Positions 42,429-51,937 of a DNA stretch of 64,000 nt are shown one piece after another. The stretch comes from Deltaproteobacteria bacterium HGW-Deltaproteobacteria-2 (GTDB lineage: Bacteria; Desulfobacterota; Syntrophia; Syntrophales; Smithellaceae). The notes under the pieces are model-generated. The model saw nothing but the letters and a program-made list of their open reading frames with translations. It ran no database searches and was not told the DNA's origin. The stretch's first letter is position 1. Every line of letters begins with the position of its first letter. The stretch spans positions 228,742-292,741 of the forward strand of contig PHBC01000005.1 in NCBI GenBank assembly GCA_002840505.1. The letters run 5' to 3'. Position numbers and translations under genes: made by a program.

Positions 42429-44345
42429 ATGGTTTCAAGAATGAAGAAAAAGCTTCCTGATAGCCGTAGGAAAGTACAGACTATCGGCCAAACCGGAAAT
42501 ATTTCACAAAACGATGATGCCGGGAAGAGTTATGTTTATGTAAGCAAGTTTTTAGAGCTACTCATCAGGAGCTTGCCTGGAATATTTTATGCCCTCGATG
42601 ATAAATTTCAACTGCTTATCTGGAATGAAAACGCAGAAAGAATCAGCGGATATAGCGCTGAGGAGGCCGGAGAGGTAAATCTAAGCGATTTTTTTAATGG
42701 AGATGATCGCATTGTAATCGAAAATGCCATAAGAGGTGCATATAAAACCGGTGAGGGTGTTGCCGAAGCAACATTCATAACAAAAAAAGGTAAGCGTATA
42801 CCTTATTTTTTTTCTGGTGCCAGTGCCGTCATAGAGGGAAAATCTTACCTGTTGGGTATAGGCATTGACATCAGCCGTTTCAAAGAAGCTCAAGAGTCTC
42901 TGATCGAGAGTGAGGCCCTTTATCGCACCTTTGCCGAGCGTATGACCGAAGGTGTCGCCCTCATTTCTAATGGTAAAATTGTTTTTGCAAACAATAATTT
43001 TGCTTCCATACTTGGATTTTCCAATGCCGCGGAAATCATTAGCCAGAATATAATGGACTTTGTGAGCAAAGACTTCGAGATGTATTTCAGGGAGGTTTTC
43101 GATTTTATTGAAAAAGGTATGTCTAAAGAACGTTTTTTCCAGGCCCGTTGGCTAAAGAATAAGAATCAGCAAATCTGGGTGGAAGGCAAAGGAAATCTTT
43201 TTCAATGGAAAGGCAACCCCACAGTACTGCTCACTGCACGAGACATTACTGAAGCCAAACTCAAGGAAATATCGATGCAGGAAGAAACGGCGTATCTGCG
43301 CAGGGAAAATGTCACGCTGCGTTCCTCTATCAAAGATCGCTACCGCTTCGGTGATATCATCGGCAAGAGTGTGGCCATACAGGAAATATACGAACGCAGC
43401 CTCAACGCGGCGGCAACAAATGCCAACGTCATAATTTATGGAGAGTCCGGAACCGGCAAGGAACTCGTGGCTAAAGCCATACATCGGCTTTCCAATCGTT
43501 CCCAGAATAATTTTGTTCCGGTTAACTGTGCGGCAATACCGGAAAACCTTATTGAAAGTGAGTTCTTCGGATATAAAAAGGGCGCATTCACCGGCGCCAA
43601 TAGTGATAAACAGGGATATCTCGACAAGGCGAATGGCGGGACGTTGTTCCTCGACGAAGTCGGAGAACTGGGACTGAACATACAGGCAAAGCTGTTGCGC
43701 GCCATAGAAGGTGGAGGCTATTCGCCCGTGGGCAGCAACATTGTGAAGCATTCTGATTTCAGGATTATTGCAGCAACAAACAAAAACCTCATGGAATATA
43801 CGAACAAGGGTCTCATGCGGGAGGACTTCTTCTACAGGATTCACATCATCCCCATACAGCTTCCGCCTTTGAGGCAGCGTAAGGAGGACATACCGTTGCT
43901 CGTGGAACATTTTATCAGGCTAAGCTCTCCGAGCAAAAAGGTTGTATCGGTGCCGGGTAAAGTTTTGGAAGCGCTTCAGAAATATGATTGGCCGGGTAAC
44001 GTTCGCGAGCTGCATAATGTTATTCAGCGTTATCTTATGGTGAATAAAATTGAAATTCTCACACCATTAAGACATCAGCCTTCAGAAATGAAGTCAGAAA
44101 TGAAGAGTGATGAACAAGCATCTTTTAGCGAAACGAGGAATGACCACGCGTTCCAGGAAGAAACGGAGAAAACAGACAAATCTCCAATCATGGGAAATCT
44201 AAGTGACTATACGGAGAAATCGGAAAAGGCCGCAATCATAAAGGCGCTTAACCAGAATCGATGGAACAAGGGCAAGACAGCCGAGATATTAAATATCTCC
44301 CGTAAGACTCTCCACAGAAAGATGCAACGCTTTGGACTTCTCTAA
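42429..44345 (+). CDS. PAS-domain sigma-54 enhancer-binding regulator
   Basis: About 638 residues. Two PAS sensor domains (roughly residues 40-160 and 165-290; the first begins LIRSLPGIFYALDDKFQLL) precede the AAA+ domain: GESGTGKELVAKAIH (Walker A), GAFTGA (sigma-54 contact loop) and GGTLFLDEVGEL (Walker B). A Fis-type helix-turn-helix ends the protein (WNKGKTAEILNISRKTLHRK). It lies amid three sigma-54 promoters with matching upstream inverted repeats, so it most likely activates those operons. Start codon uncertain: TTG 42402, ATG 42429 and ATG 42441 all lack a ribosome site. No response-regulator receiver domain, so the signal is sensed directly by PAS. Confidence 0.9.
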   Translation: MVSRMKKKLPDSRRKVQTIGQTGNISQNDDAGKSYVYVSKFLELLIRSLPGIFYALDDKFQLLIWNENAERISGYSAEEAGEVNLSDFFNGDDRIVIENAIRGAYKTGEGVAEATFITKKGKRIPYFFSGASAVIEGKSYLLGIGIDISRFKEAQESLIESEALYRTFAERMTEGVALISNGKIVFANNNFASILGFSNAAEIISQNIMDFVSKDFEMYFREVFDFIEKGMSKERFFQARWLKNKNQQIWVEGKGNLFQWKGNPTVLLTARDITEAKLKEISMQEETAYLRRENVTLRSSIKDRYRFGDIIGKSVAIQEIYERSLNAAATNANVIIYGESGTGKELVAKAIHRLSNRSQNNFVPVNCAAIPENLIESEFFGYKKGAFTGANSDKQGYLDKANGGTLFLDEVGELGLNIQAKLLRAIEGGGYSPVGSNIVKHSDFRIIAATNKNLMEYTNKGLMREDFFYRIHIIPIQLPPLRQRKEDIPLLVEHFIRLSSPSKKVVSVPGKVLEALQKYDWPGNVRELHNVIQRYLMVNKIEILTPLRHQPSEMKSEMKSDEQASFSETRNDHAFQEETEKTDKSPIMGNLSDYTEKSEKAAIIKALNQNRWNKGKTAEILNISRKTLHRKMQRFGLL

Positions 44346-44452
44346 CACGGGAACTCATGATGTGTGTCAATTGTTTAATCGGATTTCCAATAATGGTATA
44401 AAGAATAAGTTCACGCTGACTGATTTTCCATACCACAAAATTTTTTAAATGC

Positions 44453-44646
44453 CCTCATGGTATGGTCCTCAAGATTAGAGGCCTTTGCACAACTGAATAA
44501 GACCGACAATATTGTCATTCCCGTCCCGCATGCGCGGGATTTTACTCCGGCGGGAATCCAGTATTATCAATGGTTTCATGGATACCGGCCTTCGCCGGTA
44601 TGACAAATAGAGGAGTTGTGCAAAGCTCTCGATTAGTACCATGAGG
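44453..44646. repeat. MITE-like nested inverted repeat containing dispersed repeat copy 2
   Basis: Outer arms CCTCATGGTA (44453) and TACCATGAGG (44637) enclose inner arms CTTTGCACAACT (44483) and AGTTGTGCAAAG (44614). The centre 44514-44604 is GTCATTCC...GGAATCCAG...ATGGATACCGGC-CTTC-GCCGGTATGAC, matching 36295-36363. It fills the gap between the regulator and bioB; otherwise no gene is seen there. Confidence 0.7.
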
Positions 44647-44678
44647 CAGCTGATTAATTTTTGCAGGAAAATATTTTT

Positions 44679-45596
44679 ATGAAATTAGAAGAGATTATAG
44701 AATTGTTTAATATACCATTATCCGAATTGGCCGCTAAAGCTGATAAGGTAAGACGTGAAAGAACAAACAATAAACTGGATATCTGTACTATTTGTAATGC
44801 CAGGTCCGGCCTTTGCAGCGAGGACTGTAAATTCTGCGCACAGTCGGTTCACTATGATACAGGGACACCTGTATACCCGATGATGAAAATTGATGAGATA
44901 ATGGAAAGTGCCTTGCAAGCCAAAGCCAACGGCAGCAAACGTTTCGGGATCGTAACCAGCGGACAAGGCCTTAACATGGAAGAGGTCGGCTATATAGCAA
45001 ATGTAGTTAAAGAAATCAGGAATAAAATCAACATAGAAGTATGTGCGTCTCTGGGATGTTTGGATTACGATCAACTGGTCCTTCTTAAAAAATCTGGACT
45101 CAGCCGCTATCATCATAATATTGAGACATCGCGGGAATATTTTCCAAAAATAGTCTCTACGCATACATTCGATGAACGAATTGTTACCATACGTAATGCT
45201 GTTAAAGTAGGGCTCTTCACGTGCAGCGGAGGGATTATCGGAATGGGTGAATCACGGAGAGATAGGGCAGATATGGCGCTTACCTTGAAGGAACTGAATG
45301 TGGACTCGGTTCCTATTAACATCCTTATGCCGCTTGCCGGAACTCCGCTTGTCGGAATTATACCTATTACCATGTCCGAGGTATTAAAAACCGTTGCTGT
45401 GTTCAGGATTTTGATGCCTGATAAGACGATCAAAATTGCCGCCGGCCGGGAAAGTTTTTTAAAGGACTTTCAAGGTATGGCATTCATGTCCGGGGCAAAC
45501 GGAATGCTCATCGGTGGATACCTTACACAGCGTGGCCGGTCTGTTGAAGAAGACAAGAATTTGATCGATGAGATACATCATATATGGAATTTATAA
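44679..45596 (+). CDS. bioB: biotin synthase
   Basis: 305 residues. CNARSGLCSEDCKFCAQS contains the radical-SAM CxxxCxxC, RFGIVTSGQGL and SRYHHNIETSREYFP are family blocks, and AAGRESFLKDFQGMAFMSGAN ends the barrel with the conserved arginine ligand of the [2Fe-2S] cluster. It inserts sulfur into dethiobiotin. ATG 44679 has GCAGGAA upstream; TTG 44661 is an earlier but unlikely start. It overlaps bioF by 13 bp and heads the bioBFDA operon. Confidence 0.95.
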   Translation: MKLEEIIELFNIPLSELAAKADKVRRERTNNKLDICTICNARSGLCSEDCKFCAQSVHYDTGTPVYPMMKIDEIMESALQAKANGSKRFGIVTSGQGLNMEEVGYIANVVKEIRNKINIEVCASLGCLDYDQLVLLKKSGLSRYHHNIETSREYFPKIVSTHTFDERIVTIRNAVKVGLFTCSGGIIGMGESRRDRADMALTLKELNVDSVPINILMPLAGTPLVGIIPITMSEVLKTVAVFRILMPDKTIKIAAGRESFLKDFQGMAFMSGANGMLIGGYLTQRGRSVEEDKNLIDEIHHIWNL

Positions 45597-46780
45597 AAAA
45601 TTATTTAGCAAAAAGAAAAGATGAAGACACTCTCCGGTCACTCCTGGAGCTTGATACCAGAGGTCCGGGTATGATCGTTCGACATGGACTAAAATATGTC
45701 GACTTCTCTTCCAATGATTATCTGGGCCTCTCCAGACATCCACAATTAATCGATGCGGCCAGACAGGCACTGGAAAAATATGGAGTCGGCACCGGTGCAT
45801 CAAGACTTTTGAGCGGTGATCTGAAGATGCACCACTTACTGGAAGAAGAGACAGCATCGTTCAAACATAAAGAGAGCGCGCTTGTTTTCAATTCCGGTTA
45901 TCATGCTAATTTGGGTATCATACCTGCCTTTTCAGGCAAGAACGACGTTATTTTCTCGGACAGCCTCTGCCATGCCAGCCAGATTGACGGTGCCATTCTC
46001 TCGAGGGCTGCACGATTTCTTTTTCGGCATAACAACATGGAACATCTGGACGATTTGCTCAAAAGCGAGAGATCTAAGTTCGACAAGGCGCTGATACTTA
46101 CTGAATCAGTCTTCAGCATGGATGGGGACAAGGCTCCTCTGCGAACATTGGTTGAACTGAAACAACGCTACAATTGTGTGTTAATGGTAGATGAGGCGCA
46201 TGCGACGGGTATATTCGGTAATCAGGGAAGAGGATTGGTGGAGTCGGAAGGCTTAAGCGAGGATGTCGACTTGATTATGGGAACGTTCAGCAAGGCGCTG
46301 GGAGGCTTTGGTGCATATCTTGCTGCCTCGCGTTTGGTTACCGATTATCTGATCAATTCGGCCCGAAGCTTTATCTACTCCACGGCCCTGCCGTGCTCGA
46401 TCATAGCCGCAAACTTTGCAGCGCTGGAAGTCTGCAAGAATGAACCATGGCGTGGCCCGGCCCTGCTCGATCGCGCGCAAAGATTCCGTACGGCACTGGG
46501 CGATGCAGGCTGGAGTGTCTCCGGTGACAGCCAGATCATTCCTGTTATGATCGGCGAGAGCAAAACGGCACTCAACTATGCCAAGATTCTTCTGGAGAAA
46601 GGTTTCCAGGTTCTGCCCATCAGACCACCCACAGTTCCCGAAGGTACTTCCCGATTCCGTTTTTCTCTCTGCTATGAGCATACGGAAGAAGAAGTGAATG
46701 GAGTCGTGGAGGCCATGAGAGAACTTAAGCGCTACCATGAAAAGTGTGGTGACGTTAAATTTCAAGACCGGAAAAGATGA
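45584..46780 (+). CDS. bioF: 8-amino-7-oxononanoate synthase
   Basis: 398 residues, PLP fold type I. YVDFSSNDYLGLSRHPQL, GVGTGASRLLSGD, VDEAHATGIFG and the PLP lysine in GTFSKALGGFGAY are the BioF motifs. It condenses pimeloyl thioester with alanine. The start overlaps bioB and the stop lies before bioD's TTG. No bioC, bioH or bioW is seen nearby, so pimeloyl supply is encoded elsewhere. Confidence 0.95.
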   Translation: MEFIKNYLAKRKDEDTLRSLLELDTRGPGMIVRHGLKYVDFSSNDYLGLSRHPQLIDAARQALEKYGVGTGASRLLSGDLKMHHLLEEETASFKHKESALVFNSGYHANLGIIPAFSGKNDVIFSDSLCHASQIDGAILSRAARFLFRHNNMEHLDDLLKSERSKFDKALILTESVFSMDGDKAPLRTLVELKQRYNCVLMVDEAHATGIFGNQGRGLVESEGLSEDVDLIMGTFSKALGGFGAYLAASRLVTDYLINSARSFIYSTALPCSIIAANFAALEVCKNEPWRGPALLDRAQRFRTALGDAGWSVSGDSQIIPVMIGESKTALNYAKILLEKGFQVLPIRPPTVPEGTSRFRFSLCYEHTEEEVNGVVEAMRELKRYHEKCGDVKFQDRKR

Positions 46781-46790
46781 GGGTCTAATC

Positions 46791-47492
46791 TTGAAAAGTG
46801 TTTTAATAACAGGAACAGATACAGGTGTAGGCAAGACGATTGTATGCAGGCACCTTGCCGCCTATATGCAAAGTAAAGGTGTGAATGTCATTACCCAGAA
46901 GTGGGTGCAAACGGGATGTGATTGTGCCGATGATATTAAGGACCATATGCTTAAACCCTTGCCTGCGTGGGGTGAAGTGCAGGACATTGATGATCTTCGC
47001 ACACCATATAGATTGAAGCTTCCGGCTTCTCCCCATTTTGCCGCTTCTTTAGAAGAGGTGGAAATCGACATCAAAATTATAGAAGAGTCTCATGCCCTGC
47101 TTTGTAAGCATTTTGATCTGGTGCTAGTTGAGGGTTCCGGTGGTGTACTTGTTCCTTTGACCGAAAAGATACTCCTGGCCGATCTTGCTGTCCGATTGAA
47201 GATGACTGTTGTCCTCGTAGTCTCAAATAAGCTCGGCTGCATCAACCATGCGTTGCTTTCTATTGAAGCTCTTCGCCTTAGGGGGATACCTATCCTGGGA
47301 TTGATCTTCAACCGGATGGACGAGAACGGCGATGAAAAAATCCTGCGTGAGAATGTAAGGATTATATCATTGATTGCCGGTGTGCCTGTAATCGGTGAAA
47401 TGCCTTTTCTAAAAAGCGATGCTGACGGATTCGATCGTGCCCAAGATATAGGCGAAGCATTCTATAAGCGCTGGAGGAAAAATAAAAAATGA
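46791..47492 (+). CDS. bioD: dethiobiotin synthetase
   Basis: 233 residues. VLITGTDTGVGKTIVCRHL is the BioD P-loop, TQKWVQTGC the conserved lysine area, and LVEGSGGVLVPLTEKILLADLA the second block. It closes the ureido ring using ATP and CO2. I chose TTG 46791, which has GATGAGGG upstream; ATG 46737 lies inside bioF and would add 18 residues before the P-loop. Overlaps bioA by 4 bp. Confidence 0.92.
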   Translation: MKSVLITGTDTGVGKTIVCRHLAAYMQSKGVNVITQKWVQTGCDCADDIKDHMLKPLPAWGEVQDIDDLRTPYRLKLPASPHFAASLEEVEIDIKIIEESHALLCKHFDLVLVEGSGGVLVPLTEKILLADLAVRLKMTVVLVVSNKLGCINHALLSIEALRLRGIPILGLIFNRMDENGDEKILRENVRIISLIAGVPVIGEMPFLKSDADGFDRAQDIGEAFYKRWRKNKK

Positions 47493-48820
47493 CGGACTTG
47501 CTACAAAAAGACCTGACGTATAACTGGCATCCCTATACGCAGATGAGCATACAACAGGTTAATCCACCTCTGCTTATCGAAAAAGCACGCGGCATAAAGC
47601 TCTATGATGCATCCGGTCAATGGTACTATGACACCATATCCAGCTGGTGGTGCAATATTCACGGGCATTTGCACCCCAGGATAGTAAATGCCATAAAGCA
47701 GCAGCTTAATACTCTCGATCACACTCTTTTTGCGGGCATTACCCATAAAACGGCAATCGATTTGTCTGAACGTTTAGTTCAACTCACTCCGGAGGGATTG
47801 CAGAGAGTGTTTTACTCGGATAATGGATCGACAGCGGTCGAAGTTGCCCTCAAGATGTCCCTTCAGTACTGGCGCAATTCCGGCCGGCCGGAAAAATCTA
47901 AATTCGTTTCTTTTGACCGGGCCTATCACGGCGACACCGCAGGGTGTATGAGTGTCAGCGGGGAAAGTGTTTTCACCAGTGCATTCACCCCCCTTATGTT
48001 TACCGGATATAAAGTGCCCAGCCCTTATTGCTATCGCTGTCCCATGGGTCAGAAAAAAGATGAGTGCGCTACAGAGTGCGTCAGCCTTCTCGAAGATGTC
48101 CTCCGTGAGCATGCAGATGTAATTGCTGCCGTAATCCTCGAACCGCTCATTTTGTGTGCGGGCGGGATGCTTATTTATCCGGCTGCATATCTTGCTGAAG
48201 CAGCGCGCTTGTCAAGGCAATACAATGTACACCTGATCCTCGATGAGGTCGCTGTGGGTTTCGGCCGCACAGGAACAATGTTTGCCTGCGAGCAGGCAGA
48301 TGTATGCCCTGACTTTCTTTGCCTGTCCAAGGGTTTGACGAGCGGCATGCTTCCTCTTGCCGCGACACTGACAACACAGGATGTATTCAATGCATTTCTG
48401 GGACCGTTAGGAAGCGATAAAACATTTTATCATGGTCACACCTATACGGCGAATCCGATAGGTTGCAGTGCCGCTCTTGCAAGTTTGGATATCTTTGCAG
48501 AGGAAGGGACACTATCTCATGTTCAGGAGATTTCTCAAGAGCTCCGCAAAGGCATAGAGATGTTTAAGGAACATCCAATGGTTGGCGACATCCGCACCAT
48601 CGGTACTGTGGCAGCCTTTGAGTTGGTAAAGAATAAGAAAACAAAGGAACCGCTGGCCGGCAATGACGAAAAGATAAGGAATATCTATTCAAAAGGACTG
48701 GAAAATAACGTCATGCTGAGGCCAATTGGTAATGTGATATATCTTTTTCTCCCTCTAAGCACTACTTTAGAAGAGCTCAAAGATATTATTTCAAAGACAC
48801 ATGCTTCAATGATTGAATGA
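47489..48820 (+). CDS. bioA: adenosylmethionine--8-amino-7-oxononanoate aminotransferase
   Basis: 443 residues of class III aminotransferases. NWHPYTQM and ISSWWCNIHGHLHP give BioA-specific tryptophan and tyrosine positions. VFYSDNGSTAVEVALKM, LILDEVAVGFGRTG and the PLP lysine in LCLSKGLTSGMLPLAA follow. It makes diaminopelargonate. Last gene of the operon; converging with the thioesterase gene. Biotin fits a biotin-dependent decarboxylase or carboxyltransferase in the alkylmalonyl-CoA route (inference). Confidence 0.95.
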   Translation: MTDLLQKDLTYNWHPYTQMSIQQVNPPLLIEKARGIKLYDASGQWYYDTISSWWCNIHGHLHPRIVNAIKQQLNTLDHTLFAGITHKTAIDLSERLVQLTPEGLQRVFYSDNGSTAVEVALKMSLQYWRNSGRPEKSKFVSFDRAYHGDTAGCMSVSGESVFTSAFTPLMFTGYKVPSPYCYRCPMGQKKDECATECVSLLEDVLREHADVIAAVILEPLILCAGGMLIYPAAYLAEAARLSRQYNVHLILDEVAVGFGRTGTMFACEQADVCPDFLCLSKGLTSGMLPLAATLTTQDVFNAFLGPLGSDKTFYHGHTYTANPIGCSAALASLDIFAEEGTLSHVQEISQELRKGIEMFKEHPMVGDIRTIGTVAAFELVKNKKTKEPLAGNDEKIRNIYSKGLENNVMLRPIGNVIYLFLPLSTTLEELKDIISKTHASMIE

Positions 48821-48856
48821 ACATGAATCAGTGGTGCTTCCTCAAAGTTTTCAGGC

Positions 48857-49303
48857 CTATGCTTTGCGCAACTGCCAAATGCCCTGCAAGAGACAGCATA
48901 CTTCGCCGGCTTCATCCTTGATTTCCAGATCCATTTCCCAGTCGGCCTTTCCTTTTGCATCGGCTTCCCGATGAATGGCATCAATTTCTTCCGCGCTCAA
49001 GTTTGCTTCCACAGTTACATTTGTTATTGCCGGACGGCGGAACTGGATGTTGATGGCTTTAACTATGGGATAGAACCGATCGTAATCGAAAGAGGCCATA
49101 TACATGGCTCCGCCCATAAACTCACCGGCCGTAAAGAGAGAACCGGCATACATCGTTCCTATGTGGTTGACGTTTGGTTCAAGAGGTAAAAGGACTTTGA
49201 CATGACGATCCCACATCTCTATGATGCGAATTCCCATGGCATCAATAATCTTGATAATGGTTTCCAGCATTTTGGCATGTTCTTGATACTTTTTCTCAAT
49301 CAC
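48857..49303 (-). CDS. hotdog-fold thioesterase-like protein
   Basis: 148 residues. The block LPLEPNVNHIGTMYAGSLFTAGE is typical of YiiD-C/DUF4442-type hotdog proteins, with PIVKAINIQFRRPA as the next strand. They usually hydrolyse acyl-CoA. The GTG start at 49303 has AGAGGT upstream. It follows the PEBP-like gene's direction and converges with bioA. Substrate unknown. Confidence 0.8.
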   Translation of the reverse strand: MIEKKYQEHAKMLETIIKIIDAMGIRIIEMWDRHVKVLLPLEPNVNHIGTMYAGSLFTAGEFMGGAMYMASFDYDRFYPIVKAINIQFRRPAITNVTVEANLSAEEIDAIHREADAKGKADWEMDLEIKDEAGEVCCLLQGIWQLRKA

Positions 49304-49320
49304 CTGATTTTACCTCTTGT

Positions 49321-49869
49321 TTATTTCTTCTTATATTTTCCCATGAGCTCAGTCTTGCCCAAAACATGTTTATCCATGGCTTTCAGAACATCATTCTTTT
49401 TTGCCCCGGAGGGGAGGATAAGCATCGTGTCCAATGCATACAGCTTGAAAAAGTAGCGATGGGTACCCCAGGGCGGGCAGGGGCCGCCATAACCGAAATC
49501 GCCGAAGCTGCTCTTACCGTGGATGCCGCCCTGTGCCGGTTTTTCACTTTTCGCTAAAGCTTCAGGAATCGAAGTCACTGAAGCCGGAATGTTGTAATAT
49601 ACCCAGTGTACCCAAGTGCCAATGGGTGCATCCGGATCATCGCAAATCAGAGCAAAACTTTTTGTGCCGGCAGGTGCACCTGACCACATAAGAGGCGGGG
49701 AAATATTTTTATCCTGGCAGGTATAGAGTGAAGGAATCATTGAACCTGAAACAAAGGCTGAACTTTTTAGTTCCAAGCTTTGAGCTGACGAATAAAGACC
49801 GGTGAAGACAAGTAGGCTAAGGCAGATAAAAATTATCAGGACTGCAAGATTTATACGATGAGAGTTCAT
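49321..49869 (-). CDS. YbhB/YbcL (PEBP-like) secreted protein
   Basis: About 182 residues with an N-terminal signal/anchor helix (LAVLIIFICLSLLVFTGL). The PEBP fold appears as SGSMIPSLYTCQDKNISPPLMW, FALICDDPDAPIGTWVHWVYYN and GGPCPPWGTHRYFFKLYALD. Bacterial PEBPs have no firm function. ATG 49869 follows GAGGAGG; an upstream ATG at 49884 overlaps that site and is not preferred. It lies 18 bp before the thioesterase gene on the same strand. Confidence 0.88.
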   Translation of the reverse strand: MNSHRINLAVLIIFICLSLLVFTGLYSSAQSLELKSSAFVSGSMIPSLYTCQDKNISPPLMWSGAPAGTKSFALICDDPDAPIGTWVHWVYYNIPASVTSIPEALAKSEKPAQGGIHGKSSFGDFGYGGPCPPWGTHRYFFKLYALDTMLILPSGAKKNDVLKAMDKHVLGKTELMGKYKKK

Positions 49870-50010
49870 GATATACCTCCTCATTTTTGGAATTTGCTTG
49901 ACAGTAATAATCTATTCATATTAATTAGTCAACGCATATCTAAGGCTGTATTCTTGGATAAGGTGTGCATAATTTAAAAGTATGAATCATTCCTTTTCCA
50001 GCAAAAAGTG

Positions 50011-50145
50011 CTAGTGTAGTGTATCAATGAAACCTTGTCATATCGACCAGCGGGAGATATCTTGTAGATTTTTACGATCATTAAGATTTCTCGCTTCGCT
50101 TCGAAATGACATATTGTATAGATATTTATGAGAAACTACACTGAC
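50011..50145. repeat. second MITE-like inverted repeat
   Basis: TGTCATATCGA (50036) and TCGAAATGACA (50101) face each other, with outer arms AGTGTAGT (50013) and ACTACACT (50134). The sequence is unrelated to the 44453 element inside but has the same nested design. It lies in the 49885-50372 gap, which otherwise contains only the fumarase promoter. Confidence 0.6.
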
Positions 50146-50200
50146 TGTGTAGAGTGTTTTTAATTTAATGGATGCTTCGAAATATACATAGGTCATTTAA

Positions 50201-50226
50201 GGGACATTTCTGGTCACTATCTCCCT
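50201..50226 (+). promoter_or_regulatory. weak upstream activator site of the fumarase operon
   Basis: GGGACAT...CTCC resembles one half and part of the other half of the inverted repeats at 38321 and 55563, and starts 106 bp before the -24 GG, the same distance as in those copies (109 and 111 bp). Tentative. Confidence 0.35.
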
Positions 50227-50304
50227 GCGTGTTTTTTCCGTAATACCGGATGTATTCATTTAGAGTACCCATGATATTAGTATGTTAATAAAATTATATA
50301 TCTA

Positions 50305-50321
50305 TTGGCACCATCCTTGCT
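50305..50321 (+). promoter_or_regulatory. sigma-54 promoter of the fumarase operon
   Basis: TTGGCACCATCCTTGCT has GG at 50307-50308 and GC at 50319-50320, ten bases apart, an excellent -24/-12 match. The start codon is 52 bp downstream. Confidence 0.8.
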
Positions 50322-50372
50322 TTTCTGTTGCCATGGACTAACCACTAAACTAATGCATATTGGAGATTTTAT

Positions 50373-51224
50373 ATGTATGATCTCATTCGTAAGACGAGTA
50401 CGGTATTGCCTGATGATGTTAACAAAGCCATTAAAAAGGCACTGGCACGAGAAGAAAATGGTTCTATCGCAAAAACGACACTTGATATCATTTTAAAAAG
50501 CATAGTTCTTTCATCTGAGAAAAGCCTTCCCATTTGCCAGGACACTGGGACAATTCTGGTTATGATCGAAGGAAAGCCGGACAAATCAATATTCCATCTC
50601 GAAAAATCGATAAAAGATGCGATAAGAAAACTCACTAAAGAAGGCATCCTCAGACAGAATTGTGTTTGTCCCCTGACGGAGAAAAACACACTAGATAATA
50701 CAGGCCTGTATGTACCGCAGATCCATTTTGAACCGGTTAACGGACCGACGAAGATAAGCATCATGCTCAAGGGCGGCGGGTCTGAAAATATGAGTACACA
50801 ATACAGTCTGCCTAATGCGAAAATTAAAGCAGGCAGGGATATGGAAGGAGTAAGACGCTGCATTCTGGATGCGGTATTTCAGGCACAGGGGAAAGGTTGT
50901 GCGCCTGGAATCATCGGGGTATGCATCGGCGGAGACAGAGCATCGGGCTACCTCATAGCGAAAAAACAGCTCTTCCGGAAGCTGGACGATAAAAATCCCG
51001 CGCCGGTACTGGCGTCCCTGGAGAAGACTGTCCTGAAACAAGCAAATGAGTTAGGGGTTGGTCCTATGGGGCTTGGAGGCAAGACTACTCTGCTGGGAGT
51101 TAAGATCGGTAATGCCGGTAGGCATCCGGCAAGCTATTTTGTAACGGTGAGTTACTCCTGCTGGGCTACCAGACGCTATGTCGTTGAACTCACTCAAAAG
51201 GGAGAAATAAAAAAATGGATATGA
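50373..51224 (+). CDS. class I fumarate hydratase, alpha subunit
   Basis: 283 residues. LPICQDTGTILVMIEGK has the first cluster cysteine, NCVCPLTEKNTLDNTG the conserved substrate loop, CAPGIIGVCIGGDRASG the second, and GVGPMGLGGKTTLLGVKIG the C-terminal block of iron-sulfur fumarase/tartrate dehydratase alpha. With the beta subunit it interconverts malate and fumarate. Sigma-54 control beside the fumarate-adding synthase operon suggests it supplies fumarate. Overlaps the beta gene by 10 bp. Tartrate dehydratase cannot be excluded from sequence. Confidence 0.88.
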   Translation: MYDLIRKTSTVLPDDVNKAIKKALAREENGSIAKTTLDIILKSIVLSSEKSLPICQDTGTILVMIEGKPDKSIFHLEKSIKDAIRKLTKEGILRQNCVCPLTEKNTLDNTGLYVPQIHFEPVNGPTKISIMLKGGGSENMSTQYSLPNAKIKAGRDMEGVRRCILDAVFQAQGKGCAPGIIGVCIGGDRASGYLIAKKQLFRKLDDKNPAPVLASLEKTVLKQANELGVGPMGLGGKTTLLGVKIGNAGRHPASYFVTVSYSCWATRRYVVELTQKGEIKKWI

Positions 51225-51811
51225 AACGCATCACATCCCCACTTCAACATGATGTAATAAAGGGACTTGCCGTAGGCGACATGGTAAGCATCTCCGGCCG
51301 AATTGTAACCGGACGTGACCAAATTCACAAGTACCTTGCTTCAGGAAATGAAGCACCAATAGACCTCTCCGGTCTTGTGATTTACCACTGCGGTCCGGTC
51401 GTGATCAAGGAAAATGGTCAATGGAAAATTACAGCGGCCGGTCCCACCACCTCCATGAGGGAGGAACCATATCAGGCTGAAATAATATCCAAACTCCGCC
51501 CGGGAGCCATCATGGGTAAGGGTGGTATGGGGGAAAAAACCAAAAAAGCCATGTCCGAGTGCGGCTGCGTATATCTTCATGCCGCCGGAGGTGCCGCCCA
51601 GTATCTTGCTGAATGTATCGTTAAAGTCGAAGGAGTATACCTCGAGGAATTCGGACAACCCGAGTCCATGTGGGTGCTTACCATTAAAGATCTGCCGGCA
51701 CTGGTGACAATGGATTCTCACGGCAATTCGCTCCACGATACTATTCTGAATGATTCGTCAAAAAGGCTTGAAGAATTATTTTCGCAACCATTCAAAAAAG
51801 GTGGTAAATAA
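51215..51811 (+). CDS. class I fumarate hydratase, beta subunit
   Basis: 198 residues. Family blocks are LAVGDMVSISGRIVTGRDQIH, IYHCGPVV, AAGPTTSMREEP and IMGKGGMGEKT, plus the C-terminal ITIKDLPALVTMDSHGNSL. These match TtdB/FumA C-terminal domains that swivel over the active site. Encoded directly after alpha with a 10-bp overlap. Length is normal. Product completes the two-subunit fumarase. Confidence 0.9.
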   Translation: MDMKRITSPLQHDVIKGLAVGDMVSISGRIVTGRDQIHKYLASGNEAPIDLSGLVIYHCGPVVIKENGQWKITAAGPTTSMREEPYQAEIISKLRPGAIMGKGGMGEKTKKAMSECGCVYLHAAGGAAQYLAECIVKVEGVYLEEFGQPESMWVLTIKDLPALVTMDSHGNSLHDTILNDSSKRLEELFSQPFKKGGK

Positions 51812-51937
51812 GTTAAACGGCATGCACTAAATCATAGAGGTATTTGAAAAAACAATCTTTCAAATCGATTTGTGCCGTGTTCAATATTTGGACTCATTGA
51901 ATTGCTAAAAATGAGGATTCTTACCGGTGCCTAAAAA

